Position numbers and translations under genes: made by a program
In this document: positions 24,128 to 36,048 of the stretch, piece by piece
Layout of the letters: each line of letters begins with the position of its first letter
Position numbering within the stretch: position 1 is the first letter of the stretch
The notes under the pieces: generated by a model
The model's database searches: none
Told to the model about the DNA's origin: nothing
What the model saw: only the letters and a program-made list of their open reading frames with translations
Origin: Vicia villosa
Taxonomy: Eukaryota; Streptophyta; Magnoliopsida; Fabales; Fabaceae
Assembly (NCBI RefSeq): GCF_029867415.1
Contig: NW_026705729.1
Location: 341,001-405,000, forward strand
Length of the DNA stretch: 64,000 nt
Direction: 5' to 3'

Positions 24128-24393
24128 CTGCACAAATGATTATTATTTCAGGAAAAGGAAAGATATATGCAAACATGTAATCGTGCAGATTATGGAAAAA
24201 TGAAAACATTTTTTAAGGTTTTTTGTGTTACCACTTTCCAGAAAAACGAAAAATAAAAAGCATGTATATGCAGAAATAAAATGACTTTTATTGATGATTT
24301 TAATGTTTAAAACAAACAGGAAAACAACCCCACAACTTCACTTTCATCTTGGGCAGAATGAAAGGATTTTTGAAAAACATAAAAGCAAATTAC
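24128..24393 (-). other. Ogre intron between protease and RT
   Basis: 266 bp with GT at the donor (GTAATTTG after TTCAAA, 24393) and AG at the acceptor (TTTGTGCAG, ending 24128). The unspliced frame ends at the TAA at 24390-24392, just inside the donor. Removing the intron joins the protease frame to the RT frame in phase. An intron in this position is documented for Ogre elements. The exact splice sites are inferred. Confidence 0.75.
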
Positions 24394-25637
24394 TTTGAAG
24401 TATGAGTACACTCAGGAATGTCAATGGTGATCCAATTCTTAATCATCTTTCCATGGGTCACAAAGTTTGGCACTTCTGGCTCTGATTCATCTTCAACAAA
24501 AGCGTCCACCTCTGGAAGAGTCGGGTGTAGAAACCCAGCACTATGAAACATCTCCTGATAAGGGCGAAAAGCATACTCAGCCTTCATCACAGACTTGTCT
24601 GAAGCAGAAAATCCCAGACCAGCTCTATTCTTGTTCTCTTGCAGACTCACCACTTGTCCCCAGACTCCTGAATGTCCATTTTGAACCACCAGCTGAGCAT
24701 CTTTGAAGGAGGCAATGGAAGCTTCATCCTTTTTGAATTCATCATTAACAGACAGGGCTTGGAATGTAGTTCCAATGACCACTTCATCAGCCTCTATGGT
24801 ACAGAACGAAGAGAGATGACTAATCAGCAAAGTTTGTTCTCCATTCACAACAACCATCTTTCCATCTTTCACAAATTTCAACTTCTGGTGAAGAGTTGAA
24901 GTAACTGCCCCAGCCTCATGGATCCATGGGCGTCCCAATAGGCAACTGTACGCAGGGAAAATGTCCATCACTTGAAAAGTAATCTTGAAGACAAACGGTC
25001 CAATACCAATAGGCAAATCAACCTCTCCAACCACTGATTTCTTCGATCCATCAAAAGCCTTGACAAGCACATTGCTAAATCTCATTGGTGTACCACCATA
25101 AGACAGCTTAGCAAGAGTGAATTTTGGCATGACATTCAAGGATAATCCAGTATCAATCAACACATTAGATATTGAGTCATCTTTGCAATTGACAGAGATG
25201 TGCAAAGCCAAATTATGATTTCTTCCTTCCTCAGGAAAATCTTCGTCAGTGAAGCTCGGATTGTTACACGCAGTAATATTACTCACAACCCCATTAAACT
25301 GATCCAGCGTCACATCATGATCCACAAAGGCTTGATCAAGTATTTTCATCAAAGAATCCCTATGAGCAGGAGAACTCGTCAGCAGCTCCATTATAGATAT
25401 CTTATACAGAGTGCGATGCAACTGATTCACAATCGTATAATCACTCATCTTGATAAGCTCCAAAATCTCATCCATCTCCTTTCCTGAAGATGACCCAACA
25501 CTCACTTTTGTCGCACCATTCACAGGCACTTGAGTAGAATTCCTCTGGACATCCACAACTTTTTGGGGCTGAGTAAAGACTCGTCCACTTCTAGTCACTC
25601 TACTAACATCTGCTATATTCTCCACAGAAGACAGAGA
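24394..25637 (-). CDS. Ogre E aspartic protease region (exon 1 end)
   Basis: Continues gag's frame after an in-frame TAG at 25638-25640. It has an N-terminal linker (ENIADVSRVTRSGRVF), then the retropepsin core with LIDTGLSLNVMPK near residue 160 and LLGRPWIHEAGAV, followed by a tail ending CTHTSK at the intron. The active-site triplet is DTG. The enzyme would cut the Gag-Pol precursor. The single stop before it is probably decay of a sense codon; programmed termination is possible but the context is not a known read-through signal. Confidence 0.85.
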
Positions 25638-27566
25638 CTAAATCTCGATTTCTTTTCCAGCTTCCAGCATGGTGGCATTGTATCTGTAAGGTACAACTTT
25701 GTCAGAACTATAAGGTACAGATCCAGGCAAACATATCAAAAGAGGTTCCACAGCAGCTTTTCCATAATAACCAATCTCTACACATTCCGGAATTTCAAAG
25801 CATGGTTCAATCACATTGACATCATCTTCATCATTATCCCTCAGAATCTCAATGAGCCTTTGATCTATCATCTCTTGTAAATCTCTTCTCACAACGTAAC
25901 ACCCTCGAGGATTGACTGAACAAATCCTACAAGCAGCATGATTATGCTCATAATGACTATACTCACACAGAGTGGCATGCATCTCTACCAATGATCCTCT
26001 GATGTGTTCCACACGATAAATCTTATACTTCCCAGGGCACCTAGATACCATATTCACAGCAGACGCTTCATGAGTTGGCAACGGATTGTTCTGCACATTT
26101 GGCCTAATATCACGGAAGGAAAGCATACCAGAACGAACCAACCTCTGAACTTCATTCTTCAAACACCAACAATTTTCCAAATCATGCCCAGGAGCATTCT
26201 GATGAAAAGCACAAGTGGCATCGGCTTTGTACCACCAAGGGAGTTTCTCTGGAACAGGAGGCGGTGACCTTGGTTGAACCAGTTTCTTATGAATTAGAGC
26301 AGGATACAGTTCAGTGTACGTCATGGGGATAGGATCAATATTAACTTGAGGATACGGATTCCGCCTTGCTGGTTGTTGAGTAATAGGAGCTATAGGCACT
26401 GAATTCACGACAGGAGTTACTGACGCCACTTGTAGAGATTGATTTCTAAATCGACTATTCCTCCCATGAGAAACAGCATTAGCATCTGATTCTTTCTTCT
26501 TCTGGAATGAAGAACCATACTTCTTCGCACCACCAGACGAATTGTCATTTCGAACCAGACGGCCTTCTCGCACAACTTCTTCTAGTCTGACACCCATACC
26601 CACCATTTCGGTGAAATCTACAGGAGCACTTGCAATCATCTTCTTATAGTAAAACGGACCAAGAGTCTTCAGAAAAATCTTAGTCATCTCTTTTTCTTCC
26701 ATCGAAGGAATTACTTGGTCGGCAACCTCACGCCATCTCTGAGCATATTCCTTGAAAGATTCCTTCTCTTTCTGCATCATAGCTTGCAATTGATCCCTAT
26801 CAGGAGCCATGTCCACATTATACTTGTATTGCTTCACAAACGCCTCAGCTAAGTCATTAAAAGTGCGGATATGGGTGCTATCAAGGCCCATATACCACTT
26901 AGAAGCAGCTCCAGTCAAACTGTCTTGGAAATAGTGAATCAACAGACATTGATCATCAGTGTGAATGGACATCTTTCTCACATACATCACCAGATGTGCC
27001 TGGGGACAGGAATTTCCCTTATACTTCTCGAATTCAGGCAGTTTGAACTTAGCAGGTACTTTCACATTGGGAACAAGGCAAAGATCGTGCACATTCTTTC
27101 CAAACAGTTCTTTCCCACGCAAGGCTTTCATTTCTTTTTGCAATTCTTCAAACTGATCTTGGAAACCATCCATTCTGTCATGAATTTCACTTGGAGCAGC
27201 ATCATAAATGGGCTCTGGGACAAAAGGACCAGTATGAACAATAGGAGATGTGTTGACCATAACAGGAGTCAACGGACGAGTCATCTCAGGAACAAACAAA
27301 TAACCTTCAGGCATGCCCCAGGAATATCCATTAGGCATACGTTGCTGAGTAGCACCAGCAGGAACAACAAGAATGGTTGTAGCAGCAATTTCAGAAATCA
27401 CAGTGGTCTGACCCTGAGCTTGGGCATTGGGAGGAGGAACTTGATTCTGATTCTGATTCTGAGCAGCCATCAACGTCTCAACCAGAGCAGTGAGACGATC
27501 CACACCAGATCTCAAAGTAACAACCTCTTCGCGTAGCTCACGATTCTCTTGTTCAAGACCTTCCAT
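25638..27566 (-). CDS. Ogre E Gag
   Basis: 642 residues starting MEGLEQENRELREEVV. Order: an N-terminal coiled coil (about 1-40), a Q/N/P-rich linker, the retrotransposon gag core (VKVPAKFKLPEFEKYKGNSC through KYNVDMAPDRDQL and ESFKEYAQRWREVA, about 165-310), a basic linker, then a zinc-finger-like CAFHQNAPGHDLENC (about 450-464) and a tail. It forms the virus-like particle. The 640-codon frame is intact up to the TAG before protease. Confidence 0.92.
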   Translation of the reverse strand: MEGLEQENRELREEVVTLRSGVDRLTALVETLMAAQNQNQNQVPPPNAQAQGQTTVISEIAATTILVVPAGATQQRMPNGYSWGMPEGYLFVPEMTRPLTPVMVNTSPIVHTGPFVPEPIYDAAPSEIHDRMDGFQDQFEELQKEMKALRGKELFGKNVHDLCLVPNVKVPAKFKLPEFEKYKGNSCPQAHLVMYVRKMSIHTDDQCLLIHYFQDSLTGAASKWYMGLDSTHIRTFNDLAEAFVKQYKYNVDMAPDRDQLQAMMQKEKESFKEYAQRWREVADQVIPSMEEKEMTKIFLKTLGPFYYKKMIASAPVDFTEMVGMGVRLEEVVREGRLVRNDNSSGGAKKYGSSFQKKKESDANAVSHGRNSRFRNQSLQVASVTPVVNSVPIAPITQQPARRNPYPQVNIDPIPMTYTELYPALIHKKLVQPRSPPPVPEKLPWWYKADATCAFHQNAPGHDLENCWCLKNEVQRLVRSGMLSFRDIRPNVQNNPLPTHEASAVNMVSRCPGKYKIYRVEHIRGSLVEMHATLCEYSHYEHNHAACRICSVNPRGCYVVRRDLQEMIDQRLIEILRDNDEDDVNVIEPCFEIPECVEIGYYGKAAVEPLLICLPGSVPYSSDKVVPYRYNATMLEAGKEIEI

Positions 27567-27850
27567 TTTCTTCTTGCAATTAGCTCGAGTATTATACCGG
27601 TGAGACAGCTTGATTCTGTATGAAGAACACTAAATAAGACCTCGGGAATACTCTCGGAAGCAAGACCAAAATGCAGAATGATGCATGAAATGCAATGCAA
27701 ATGATTTTTATTATTGGTTTTTAAGGAACTTGAAGACATTAGTTATAAACATTAGCAAAAACAACATAAAACATAACAATATTCTTTCATTAGTAATGGG
27801 AAAGCATACAAAAGGAATCAAAGATCCAAAATTACAAAATAAACGAAAAG
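27567..27850. other. Spacer between Ogre ORF1 and gag
   Basis: About 280 bp of AT-rich sequence with no supported gene. It separates the ORF1 stop from the gag start and may be where translation re-initiates or where an alternative transcript starts; no motif decides this. Confidence 0.5.
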
Positions 27851-29347
27851 CTACAAACTAGGAGGGAACACTTCGGACGAAGATCCAACTCCTCTCTGCA
27901 GCTTCCTACGAAGCTTCTCCAACTCATCTTCATAAAAGGCCTTCAAATGAGCATTCTTGACCATCAGCTTATCAGCAACTTCTTTCCATGCAACTGAATC
28001 TTCTTGTTGTCTCTTCCGCTTTTCACCATGTTGTTGAAGTAACTCTTCTTGATGACGAATCTGATCATCCTTTTCCATCAACCAACCATCTTGGATATCA
28101 AGAATTTCATCTTTTTCTTTCAAGTGTATCTTCAACTCTTTGTTCTCAAACTCCAAAGCATCTCTTTCCGCTCTCAACTTAGCCACGAGCTCTAGATGTT
28201 CCCCACTACTTTCAACAGGAGTAGTGAGAGACAATGGTGGAGTAACGAGTAGAGAAGTCTCTTCGAGTAAATAAGGCATCTGAAAGGTGTGAGCTCTAGC
28301 TTAAACCCAATCAGTATAGTCTTTGAGAGCAACACATTGTTTCGTTCCCAAATGTCTCTTCCTATCAATATGGTGGCAAGCACGCACAAACCGATTTCTC
28401 ATATCCGAATTTCCATCTTGATTAAGATAGAAGATTCCTGACACAAGAATATTAGCGGGTCTCTCCTTCATGGGGTAGCAAAATTGACGCCTTGCAAGAA
28501 TGGGGTTGTAGGTAATTCCTCCTTGTATACCAAGAAGAGGCACATTAGGGAATTCTCCACAACTTTCAATAATCTCACCAATGTCATAAGCAGGATTGTA
28601 CCAATGGATATTCCCATTAGTAAGAGGCATGATCTTCTGAGACCATGAGAGACCATCAGGATTGTTCAAGAAACTCTTAGTCTGAGGTAAGTGCGAAATA
28701 AACCACTTATAGAGCAAAGGAGTGCAACATTTGATAAGTCCACCTTTCTTATCATTCCTATGATAAGTATCCCCAAGCAAAGTAGGCATGGGATTCCCAA
28801 TCATGAAGATCCGAATAGCATTAACATCGACAAAGTTGTCAATGTTGGGAAAGAGTATCAAACCATAGATGAGCAAGGCCAGAAATGACTCAAAAGCAAT
28901 CATACTTCTTTTACTAGCCAACATAGAAGCCTTTCCAATCAAGAACTTAGAAGTCAACCCCCAAATTCCTCCTTTTTTGGTCATGTTTTCTTTTACATCT
29001 GATATCTTCAAATGAAGAAGCTCTGCTATCTCATCAACCTGAGGCTCTTTCTCCAGACCACTAAACGGTATATCATTCGTAACTGGCAAACCAATCCAAT
29101 AAGAATACTCCTCCAAAGTGGGCATAAGCTGATAATCAGGAAAGGTGAAACAATGATAAACCGGGTCATTAAACTGCACAAGAGTCTCAAGAATCCCTTT
29201 TTCCACTTTGGTCTTCAAGATAGAGATCAATTTCCCATAACGGTTTTTGAAGTTGTCAAGATTAGGAACCAAAGTTGCTAGCTCTTTCAATTCCTTTGCA
29301 CTTGAATTCCGGAAAGTGTACTTCTTGATGCTTCTCTTTTGATCCAT
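27851..29347 (-). pseudogene. Ogre ORF1 protein, one internal stop
   Basis: The extra ORF upstream of gag that marks Ogre elements; its function is not known. I take ATG 29347 (MDQKRSIKKY) over an earlier ATG because it begins the conserved-looking part. About 350 residues of globular sequence (SYWIGLPV, GGLIKCCTPLLYKWF, ANILVSGIFYL) recall the plant mobile domain, by pattern only. A TAA at about 28301 then interrupts the same frame, which continues for 140 residues as a strong charged coiled coil (LRAERDALEFENKELKIHL) and ends GSSSEVFPPSL. The stop is probably a decayed lysine codon. Confidence 0.75.
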
Positions 29348-30115
29348 GGTACCTGTGATGTTTACAAAAAATGTCTCTAAGTTCCTTGAAAACCATTTGT
29401 GAAGGTAATTTTTATGAATGCATGAATGCATGGTTTATGCATCAATCACAATCAAGAGCACACAAGATCACATCAAATCACACAAAATCACACAGTCCAA
29501 GTTCAAAGGTTCGACGTCACGAGCATGGAGCCATGGGTCTACCCATCCCACAAGGTGTGTTCTAAGGAATTTTGTACCTGCCAATCGGGTTCTACAAAGG
29601 TTCCCAGAGTTTTCAATCTTCTATCGGATATTACCGGCACGCACAATTGCTCATGGGCGCCAACAATATGCCTAAAAAGACCTCGTCTGAGCGTAGTATC
29701 GCATGACAACAAGCTCAAATTGGTACCTGATCTTGTTTCTGCACTACATCCTAAAAAGGCTTAGATTGGTTAAAAAGGTTCTAGGCCATTCAGCTTCTAC
29801 GGACACTCACTATTGAAAGTAATAGCGTTATCACGATGGTTCGTAACAAGCTGTACTACCTTCCATGAGGCCTCCACTGATTGGGGTTCCACCATATGAC
29901 GCTCATGGTAAGGATTGCTCCTGACATGCGACTATTGGTCTTACCACCTCCTATCTCAAGTTACTCACCAAAGTCCGGGTTAGAACTTTGTCTCATCATA
30001 GAGGAACCATCAAGCACCAAAAAGAAAAAAAGAAAATAACAAACAAAGCACACAACAATATATACAGATAAAAACACACAGGCAAACAAAAATAGGCTTA
30101 ACACACTTAAAAGCT
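29348..30115 (-). other. Ogre E 5' leader
   Basis: About 770 bp between the primer site and ORF1. No supported coding region. As in other retroelements it should hold packaging signals, but I recognise none. Confidence 0.5.
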
Positions 30116-30136
30116 GGATCCCCAGTGAAGTCGCCA
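30116..30136 (-). other. Primer binding site of Ogre E (tRNA-Arg type)
   Basis: The minus strand begins TGGCGACTTCACTGGGGATC, six bases after the 5' LTR end. This is the tRNA-Arg-type primer site of Tat/Ogre elements. It sets the element's orientation as minus and the right-hand LTR as 5'. Confidence 0.85.
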
Positions 30137-30142
30137 TTTTTC

Positions 30143-33100
30143 TGTACCGGGGAAAATCTGATATCGAAGCCATAGGATTGACTCGAATCAATATTCCGTT
30201 TGAAATTGCCATCGCGCTTTATTGTTTCCAAAGGAAAAGGGAAAAGAACGTAAAACCCAAAGTTTTGTTTTTAAAACAAGAAAGAGATCTCAGGTACGGG
30301 TGTTGATTATATGAGGGGAAGGTTTAAAGCACCCCTCATATCTGTGGTACTCCACAGGAACCTTTTTGAAAATTTATGTTTTATTAAAAGATATCGTGTG
30401 CGAAAAAAAGGGTTTGTTTTATTCTTAAAATAAGCTCGGCAAGACGTTAAGCCTTGTGCCTACATACCTCCTTGGTGCAATGGGGAAGTCAGAGCTAATG
30501 TAGTTTCGCTTAAAGGGAAAACATTTTTAAAACGAATAAACACTTTATCATCGTCGGAGAGAAATACTCGGCCATTGATCTTGAGCATGAGAACAAATGA
30601 GTTCTTTGCATTGCAAATGAAAGAAGGGCTCCAACTCGGATAAAATCAACGAGTATGCCACTAACTCTCTCTCTCTCTCACGGAAAAGATCCCATTATAT
30701 CAATCAATTTCAAAATAGTGGGGTATAACCACTCGTTTCAACAATTAACCGTGTCTAAACTTTTGAAGAAAAGGCCACTAAGGGTAAAAGATATTTTTTT
30801 AAGAACTTTTTAAAAGAGGTTTTACAAACATAAGAATATTTTGGAAAAAGGGAGAAGATTTTGAAAATTAAAGAAGTGGGAGGAGATGAAGAGGCTAACC
30901 TAGTGCATAAAATAAAAGCTAAGGAAAGAAACGGTCTAACCAAATAAGAAGCCAACACTTGACATTAATAGTCAAGGTAGATTTCCCATCCTTTAGAATT
31001 ATCAATACCAAACCAACACATTTACCACTTGGGGATCCAGATGAACTTATTATCTTAGCACCACTTTGCATTAAGCACATTAAGATTGTGACGAAAATCG
31101 GGCAGAGTAACGGTTGTTTTCGGGTAAAATCCTTATCTCAATGCCTTGGAATTAACCATCAAGGGCTTTCAAGGAAATACCTACATGCACAAATAGACAA
31201 CAATCCAATGCCAGACAGACAGAATAACAGCAGAGTAACAACAGAATAAGGGTCCAGAGGTACTAAGTCCATAAGTCCGAATCTCCAAAATGCTAGGGAT
31301 AGTAACCAATAGTCCAAAAGAGAGCCTTATGTGTTTTTTAGATTTTTGTTGATTATAAGTGTTTTAGCATAAAATTAAAGTATGGTCCAAGTGGACAAAG
31401 TGAAAATAGCGGAAACATAAACATAGTGTCCAAATGGACAAAGAGAAAATAGCGGAATGTAAATAGGATGTAATGATGAAATAAAGCGAGAAATATAAAG
31501 AGCAATATAATAAAGTGCGGAAATCAAAGTTACTTGTTATATGTTAAAGGTAACCATCTTGAAACTTGTCAAGTATGTTATCAAATTTAGTAATGAAGAT
31601 CGATGGTGAGTGAAGGATGTACTCGGATTTAAATTCAATGGACATTTATCAGAAGCTTGATAAAATCATAGCGACTACACGATAAACCTCCATAAGTCTT
31701 AAATCAACCGCATACAATTCTCTTCCATATTTGATCTTTTTTATTCGGGACACGAAATATTGCGCTATGTTAAGCAGATCGCCAAGTGATTTATATAGAA
31801 ATCACCCTACAACGAGGCCGGTCAAAACTTTATGTGCTAATGCATGCGAGAGAAGCGATATGTAGATCACTCTCCGAAAGCAATACCGCACGAAAAGAAA
31901 AATGGTGAATGATCTAGTCTTTACCAAGAATCCATACGAATTCTCAAGGTATTAAGACTTTCATCGATCAAAATAAAGAGAAACAAAAGATGGAACCACA
32001 TTAAAAGCTCCTTTCATCCATAATGTCAATCACTTAATATTACGAATTTGGATTCTCATCCTATCAACGCCCTAAGTCCATTGAAATTAGAGAGAAATTA
32101 GGCCTCTAACTTGTGATTCAAAGAAAGTATCAAAAGAATGGAGTATAAGAAGAGTTAGAACCAAAAACAAGTCAAAAATAGCAAAAACAAGCATTCTGCC
32201 TCATTGGAAATCGATTTACCTCTGTAGGAAATCGATTTCCTGAGTGCAGAGTTCAGATCTGGCGCAAAAAATAGAGTGGAAATTGATTTCCCTCTGTAGG
32301 AAATCGATTTCCTGCGCACAGTTTTCAAAAAAATAGCATTATGAACTTTGAAACTTGATTTAGGCAAACATACAAACACCTTATGATCACATATCCATTG
32401 GAGCACGAATTTTCCATCAAATCACCATCAAATAGCACCAATATAGCATCAAAGATGCATTGAACACAAGCAACAAAGATCTACATCTTAGAATTGAGGA
32501 ATTTACCAATTCTTGAATTAAAGTGTTGAAGTAGCTTCAAGAACAAGCACAAAGTGTGTAGATCCTTCACAATTGGAGATGAACAACCAAAGAAAAGAGA
32601 GAAATGTAGGAGGCTTAGTTCAAAACTAGCAAGATTCAATGTGAATCTCACTAATTCTTTGAAAATGAACTTTGGGTGAGGGTTTTGGAAAGGGTGAGAA
32701 ATGAATTTGCAAGCAATTTTTTGGCTCTCCAAGCTTGTGAAATGAGAGAGTAGAGGTCTCTATTTATAGAATTGGAGCAAGAGTAGTGGCAAATTGGTCT
32801 TTTTGTGTTTGGTAATTAACTTGTATTTAATTGGTAATTAAATGGCATTTAAATGGTAAGAAATGGTAAAATGAGGTTTAAGTGGGTTTAATGAAGGGGT
32901 TAATTTTGATGAGGTGAAAAATTGGTAAAATGATCAAATAAAAAAAAGGTGCCAAGATGATGTCAAGCTTAACTCCTTATATTTTTTTAAATTGTGCACA
33001 GGAAATCGATTTCCCATAGGGGTAAATCGATTTCCACCTTCAAATTTTCAAAAATTGTTTTCTTGCACTGTTTTGATTTTTGCCCGATCTTTTACCTGTA

Positions 33101-33295
33101 AAATATAAACAAAAGAGGCAAAACACATATTTTTTGTATTGTGGTTAGTATTAAACAAATAAAAGCTAAAAGTGCTTGATGATCCCCCTTAGAGACAATC
33201 ACAGTATCAAAGACAAAGCTTCACAATGGTGCTCTTGATTAATGATTAATATGCAATTGATGTATGATCTTAGGGTCAAAAATTGGGGTATGACA
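30143..33295 (-). repeat. 5' LTR of Ogre element E
   Basis: 3153 bp, partner of 10500-13648, same boundaries (TGTCATACCC ... CCCGGTACA on the minus strand). TATA box at 32760-32769. The palindrome cassette at 32206-32313 has one copy decayed (GGAAATTGATTTCC). The LTR hairpin at 30309-30341 is a perfect 10-bp stem here but has one mismatch in the 3' LTR. Confidence 0.92.
32206..32313. repeat. ATCGAT palindrome cassette in E 5' LTR
   Basis: Four copies at about 32206-32218, 32226-32241, 32278-32291 and 32298-32313, in the same layout as the 3' LTR. The U3 pair also exists at about 33001-33035. Confidence 0.85.
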
Positions 33296-34090
33296 AAGAG
33301 TTACAATGATTCTTATAAAGCTATTATCATAACTGTGATTTTCTCTTAAGTTTAAGCTTAAATCTCACTAAGATATTACAACAACAATGTAGTGAGCTTG
33401 GTGATGAAGTTTGAGAGCTTTTGAATTTGACAGCGTTTCTGTATAATGCGCAAGTGTTGTATCAAGATTCATCACATAGCTTCTCATCATAACTTCATAT
33501 ATATAGGCACTTGAGAAGATGATCGTTGGGAGCATTTAATGTTTTGGTTAATCCGTACAGCATTGCATTTAATGTTTCACTCTTTTGTCAACTACCTCGA
33601 GCCTTGTTTCCGTTGTGTCTGCTGACGTTGCCGTTAATAGCTTCTAACGTTCTTTTGTCATTCAGCGTAGCCTGCCAGTCTAGTACTTGCTTCTGATCTG
33701 ATGTTTGTGTAAACAACGTTTGAATATCATCAAAGTCAAACAGCTTGGTGCAGAGCATCTTCTTGTCTTTTGACCTTGAAGTGCTTCTGAGCGTGATACC
33801 ATGAGAACTCCAGTGCTTCTGCTTCTGATCTCAAGTTCTTCTGAATCTTCCATAGACTCATGATCTGATTCTGCTTGACCATCTTCTGATGTCTTGCCAG
33901 ACCATGTTCTGATGTTGCATGCTGAACCTTCTGAGTCAGTGCTTCTTGCGCTGATTTTGTGCATACTCTTTATATAATTCCTGACACGGAAATTGCATAG
34001 TATTAGAGTACCACATTATCTCATACAAAATTCATATACTTGTTATCATCAAAACTAAGAATATTGATCAGAACAAATCTTGTTCTAACA
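33296..34090 (-). repeat. 5' LTR of Sirevirus B, 5' (U3) piece
   Basis: The U3-side segment of the LTR split by element E. Its minus strand starts TGTTAGAACAAG at 34090. A TATA-like TATATATA lies at 33499-33506. With 10146-10499 it makes an LTR of about 1.15 kb. Confidence 0.88.
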
Positions 34091-35050
34091 GAGTTAGATT
34101 CTGAAAATGAAGCAGAATCTTCCTTCTGTCTTGATAGAGAACCTGCTCCCTACTTCTTTCTTCACCCAGTCTCTGCCATCACCTAAATCAAATCCCGTAG
34201 GGAATTTTCTGTTGGTGTACGTTTTGAATTGTTAAACATTAAGATGCAGGAAGGGTTAGATGCCTTGAAAGCCTCATATCAAACCAGGATGGATGATGTG
34301 GCTTTCGGAAATCTCTGGAGGATTTACAGAAGAAAGATGGACTCTATGTTTCTGGAGCTTCAGAAGATGTGCATAGCAACAGCTCCAGGTCCTCGAAAGA
34401 TTCTCAGATCCTATGAAAACTTCTAGCATAGTCCTCTTGGAGGTAGGTATTGCTTTGAAGAGAAAACCTTTGTTGATGAATTGGTGGAAGTTCCTACAGC
34501 TGAACAAGAAGCACACTCTTGGGAGATTGTTGTATGGAAGCCTCAATATCCGGTTCTGACTGGAGATTTTCAATGGCTATTCAACTAGCTAAGGGAGAAT
34601 CCTTCTGAGGAAGCACCAGATATGGTCATTCCTGAAGTTATCTACCCTTCAAAAATTGCTGCTCCCATTCCTCCAAAGAATCTGGTTGAGATTCTTCAAG
34701 CTCTGGAGAATGAAAATTCTGTGATCCCTGATCCAGAATATGTTGAAGATGCTTCTGAATCAGATTCTGATGTTGAGATGGAAGATGCTGAGAATCATCC
34801 TTCTGAGAAAAGTCCTGTTCAGGAAAAACAAGATGATATTCTCACCTTGGATACTGTTGCTGGTAATGCTATCCCTCTAAATGATAGTTGTGCATCTTCT
34901 TCTGATGAACCCTCCTTTCTGGTGAACGCTATCAAGGCCCTTCAACAAAATCAAGATGTTCTTGCTTCTTTCCTGGATAAGCATGATGAAGCACATGAAG
35001 AATTCAGAGCCTTCATGAAGAAGCAGTCTGAAAGTACCACTGAGATTTAA
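34091..35050 (+). pseudogene. Env-like ORF3 of Sirevirus F, 3' half
   Basis: Plus-strand homologue of the C-terminal part of D's ORF3: it enters at LDSENEAESSFCLDRE, includes the MDDVAFGNLWRIYRRK and ILRSYENF region, then the acidic segment and tail ending KKQSESTTEI. Stops occur near 34183, 34424 and 34587. The N-terminal half lies beyond element B, which inserted here. Confidence 0.85.
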
Positions 35051-36034
35051 TACCTTCTGGCCAGAATAGTTTCTAGGCTAGGCTAGTCGTAGTCCTTTTG
35101 TCTTAGTTGTTTCTTTTATTTTTGCATCTGTCTTTCTTGCATCTTTTGTATCTTCTGATACATTCTTGATCAATCAATGAATCTTTATCTTCTCTCATTA
35201 TTGTTTGTTTTTCATCTGAATCTTTTATGCTTTTTGATGTTATGACAAAAAGGGGGAGAAAATGTGATAAATGATTTGATTTATATAATCAGTTGTTGGG
35301 AGTAAGTCTCCACATTTCTAACAGAATTTGTAAAGTTCTATGTCTTTGAGATTTTTGCAGGATTGAAGACGTTCTAAAAAAGCTCAAATTGAGAAGCAAA
35401 GACATGGGGAAAAGCAATTCTATATAGAAACATGCTCATGGAATCTGAAGCAAGCTTAGCGCTGTGAAGCTTCAAGATCAGAAGGAAGAAGGAAGAATGT
35501 TATGATATTCTCGTGGCAGAATATGCTCTAACACATTCTTATTCCTTATATGTTCTGATGCATTTTATGTGTTCTGACACATATTATATATATGCTCTGA
35601 TACATATCTTATGTTCTGATTCATTCATGCTCTGACTTTTGTCGTTTAGTTTGTTCTGAAACATTCCAGGATGTAGAGATGCTCTGATGATGCTCTGGTA
35701 CATTCAACAATGTTCTGATACAATCTAGCATGCGATGATCCTAGAAGAACTTCAAAGCTCTGAAGCTGTCCTATGGAAGCGAGAAGCAGAAGCTATGAAT
35801 GTTCTGAAGTTCTAAGCATATGTGAACGTATCAACTGAAATGGAAAATACTCAGGGAAGTCCTTTATTTATAAGTTTCTTCCAGTATTTATTTCAGGGGG
35901 AGATTATTAATCTCAAGGGGAGACATATTCACACACTATGTTTATATGCTTATGTTATAACTGTGTAATTGTCTTTAGCCGTCTGATATTCTGATTGCAA
36001 ATTCATATCATTTATATATGTTTTTTTCATCATC
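35051..36034 (+). other. 3' UTR of Sirevirus F with TCTGAT-word array
   Basis: Non-coding. Bases 35530-35730 repeat words of the type GYTCTGATRCAT about every 20-30 bases. An internal polypurine-like AAAAAGGGGGAGAAA is at about 35249 and further GGGGGAGA tracts lie near 35896 and 35918, the multiple polypurine signature of Sireviruses. Confidence 0.7.
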
Positions 36035-36048
36035 AAAAAGGGGGAGAT
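36035..36048 (+). other. Polypurine tract of Sirevirus F
   Basis: AAAAAGGGGGAGAT directly before the 3' LTR. It would prime plus-strand synthesis. Confidence 0.8.

Larger units (their letters stand above)
10500..33295 (-). mobile_element. Ogre-type (Tat) Ty3/gypsy element E, near complete
   Basis: About 22.8 kb including a later 4.0-kb insert. Order on the minus strand: 5' LTR 33295-30143, primer site 30136-30116, ORF1, gag, protease, intron, RT, RNase H, archaeal-type RNase H, integrase, 3' UTR with stem-loops and a tandem array, polypurine tract, 3' LTR 13648-10500. An extra ORF1 before gag, an intron between protease and RT and a second RNase H before integrase are the documented marks of Ogre elements. 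Apart from three in-frame stops and the inserted solo LTR the coding capacity is intact. The LTRs differ at a few percent of sites by eye, so E is older than D. Confidence 0.92.
4043..34090 (-). mobile_element. Sirevirus element B, interrupted, lacking RT/RNase H
   Basis: Minus-strand element. Its order from right to left is 5' LTR (33296-34090 plus 10146-10499, split by Ogre element E), primer site, gag, a piece of integrase, a promoter-like spacer, the env-like ORF3 and part of the 3' UTR, which is cut at 4043 by LTR H. No reverse transcriptase or RNase H sequence is present between the integrase remnant and ORF3, and element D shares that structure. On the right B interrupts the ORF3 of element F (F resumes at 34091). 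Its 3' LTR is not seen in the window. Confidence 0.8.

Noticed and set aside
24467..27536. Plus-strand ORFs of up to 221 codons opposite Ogre gag and protease
   Set aside because: Shadows of the real minus-strand genes.
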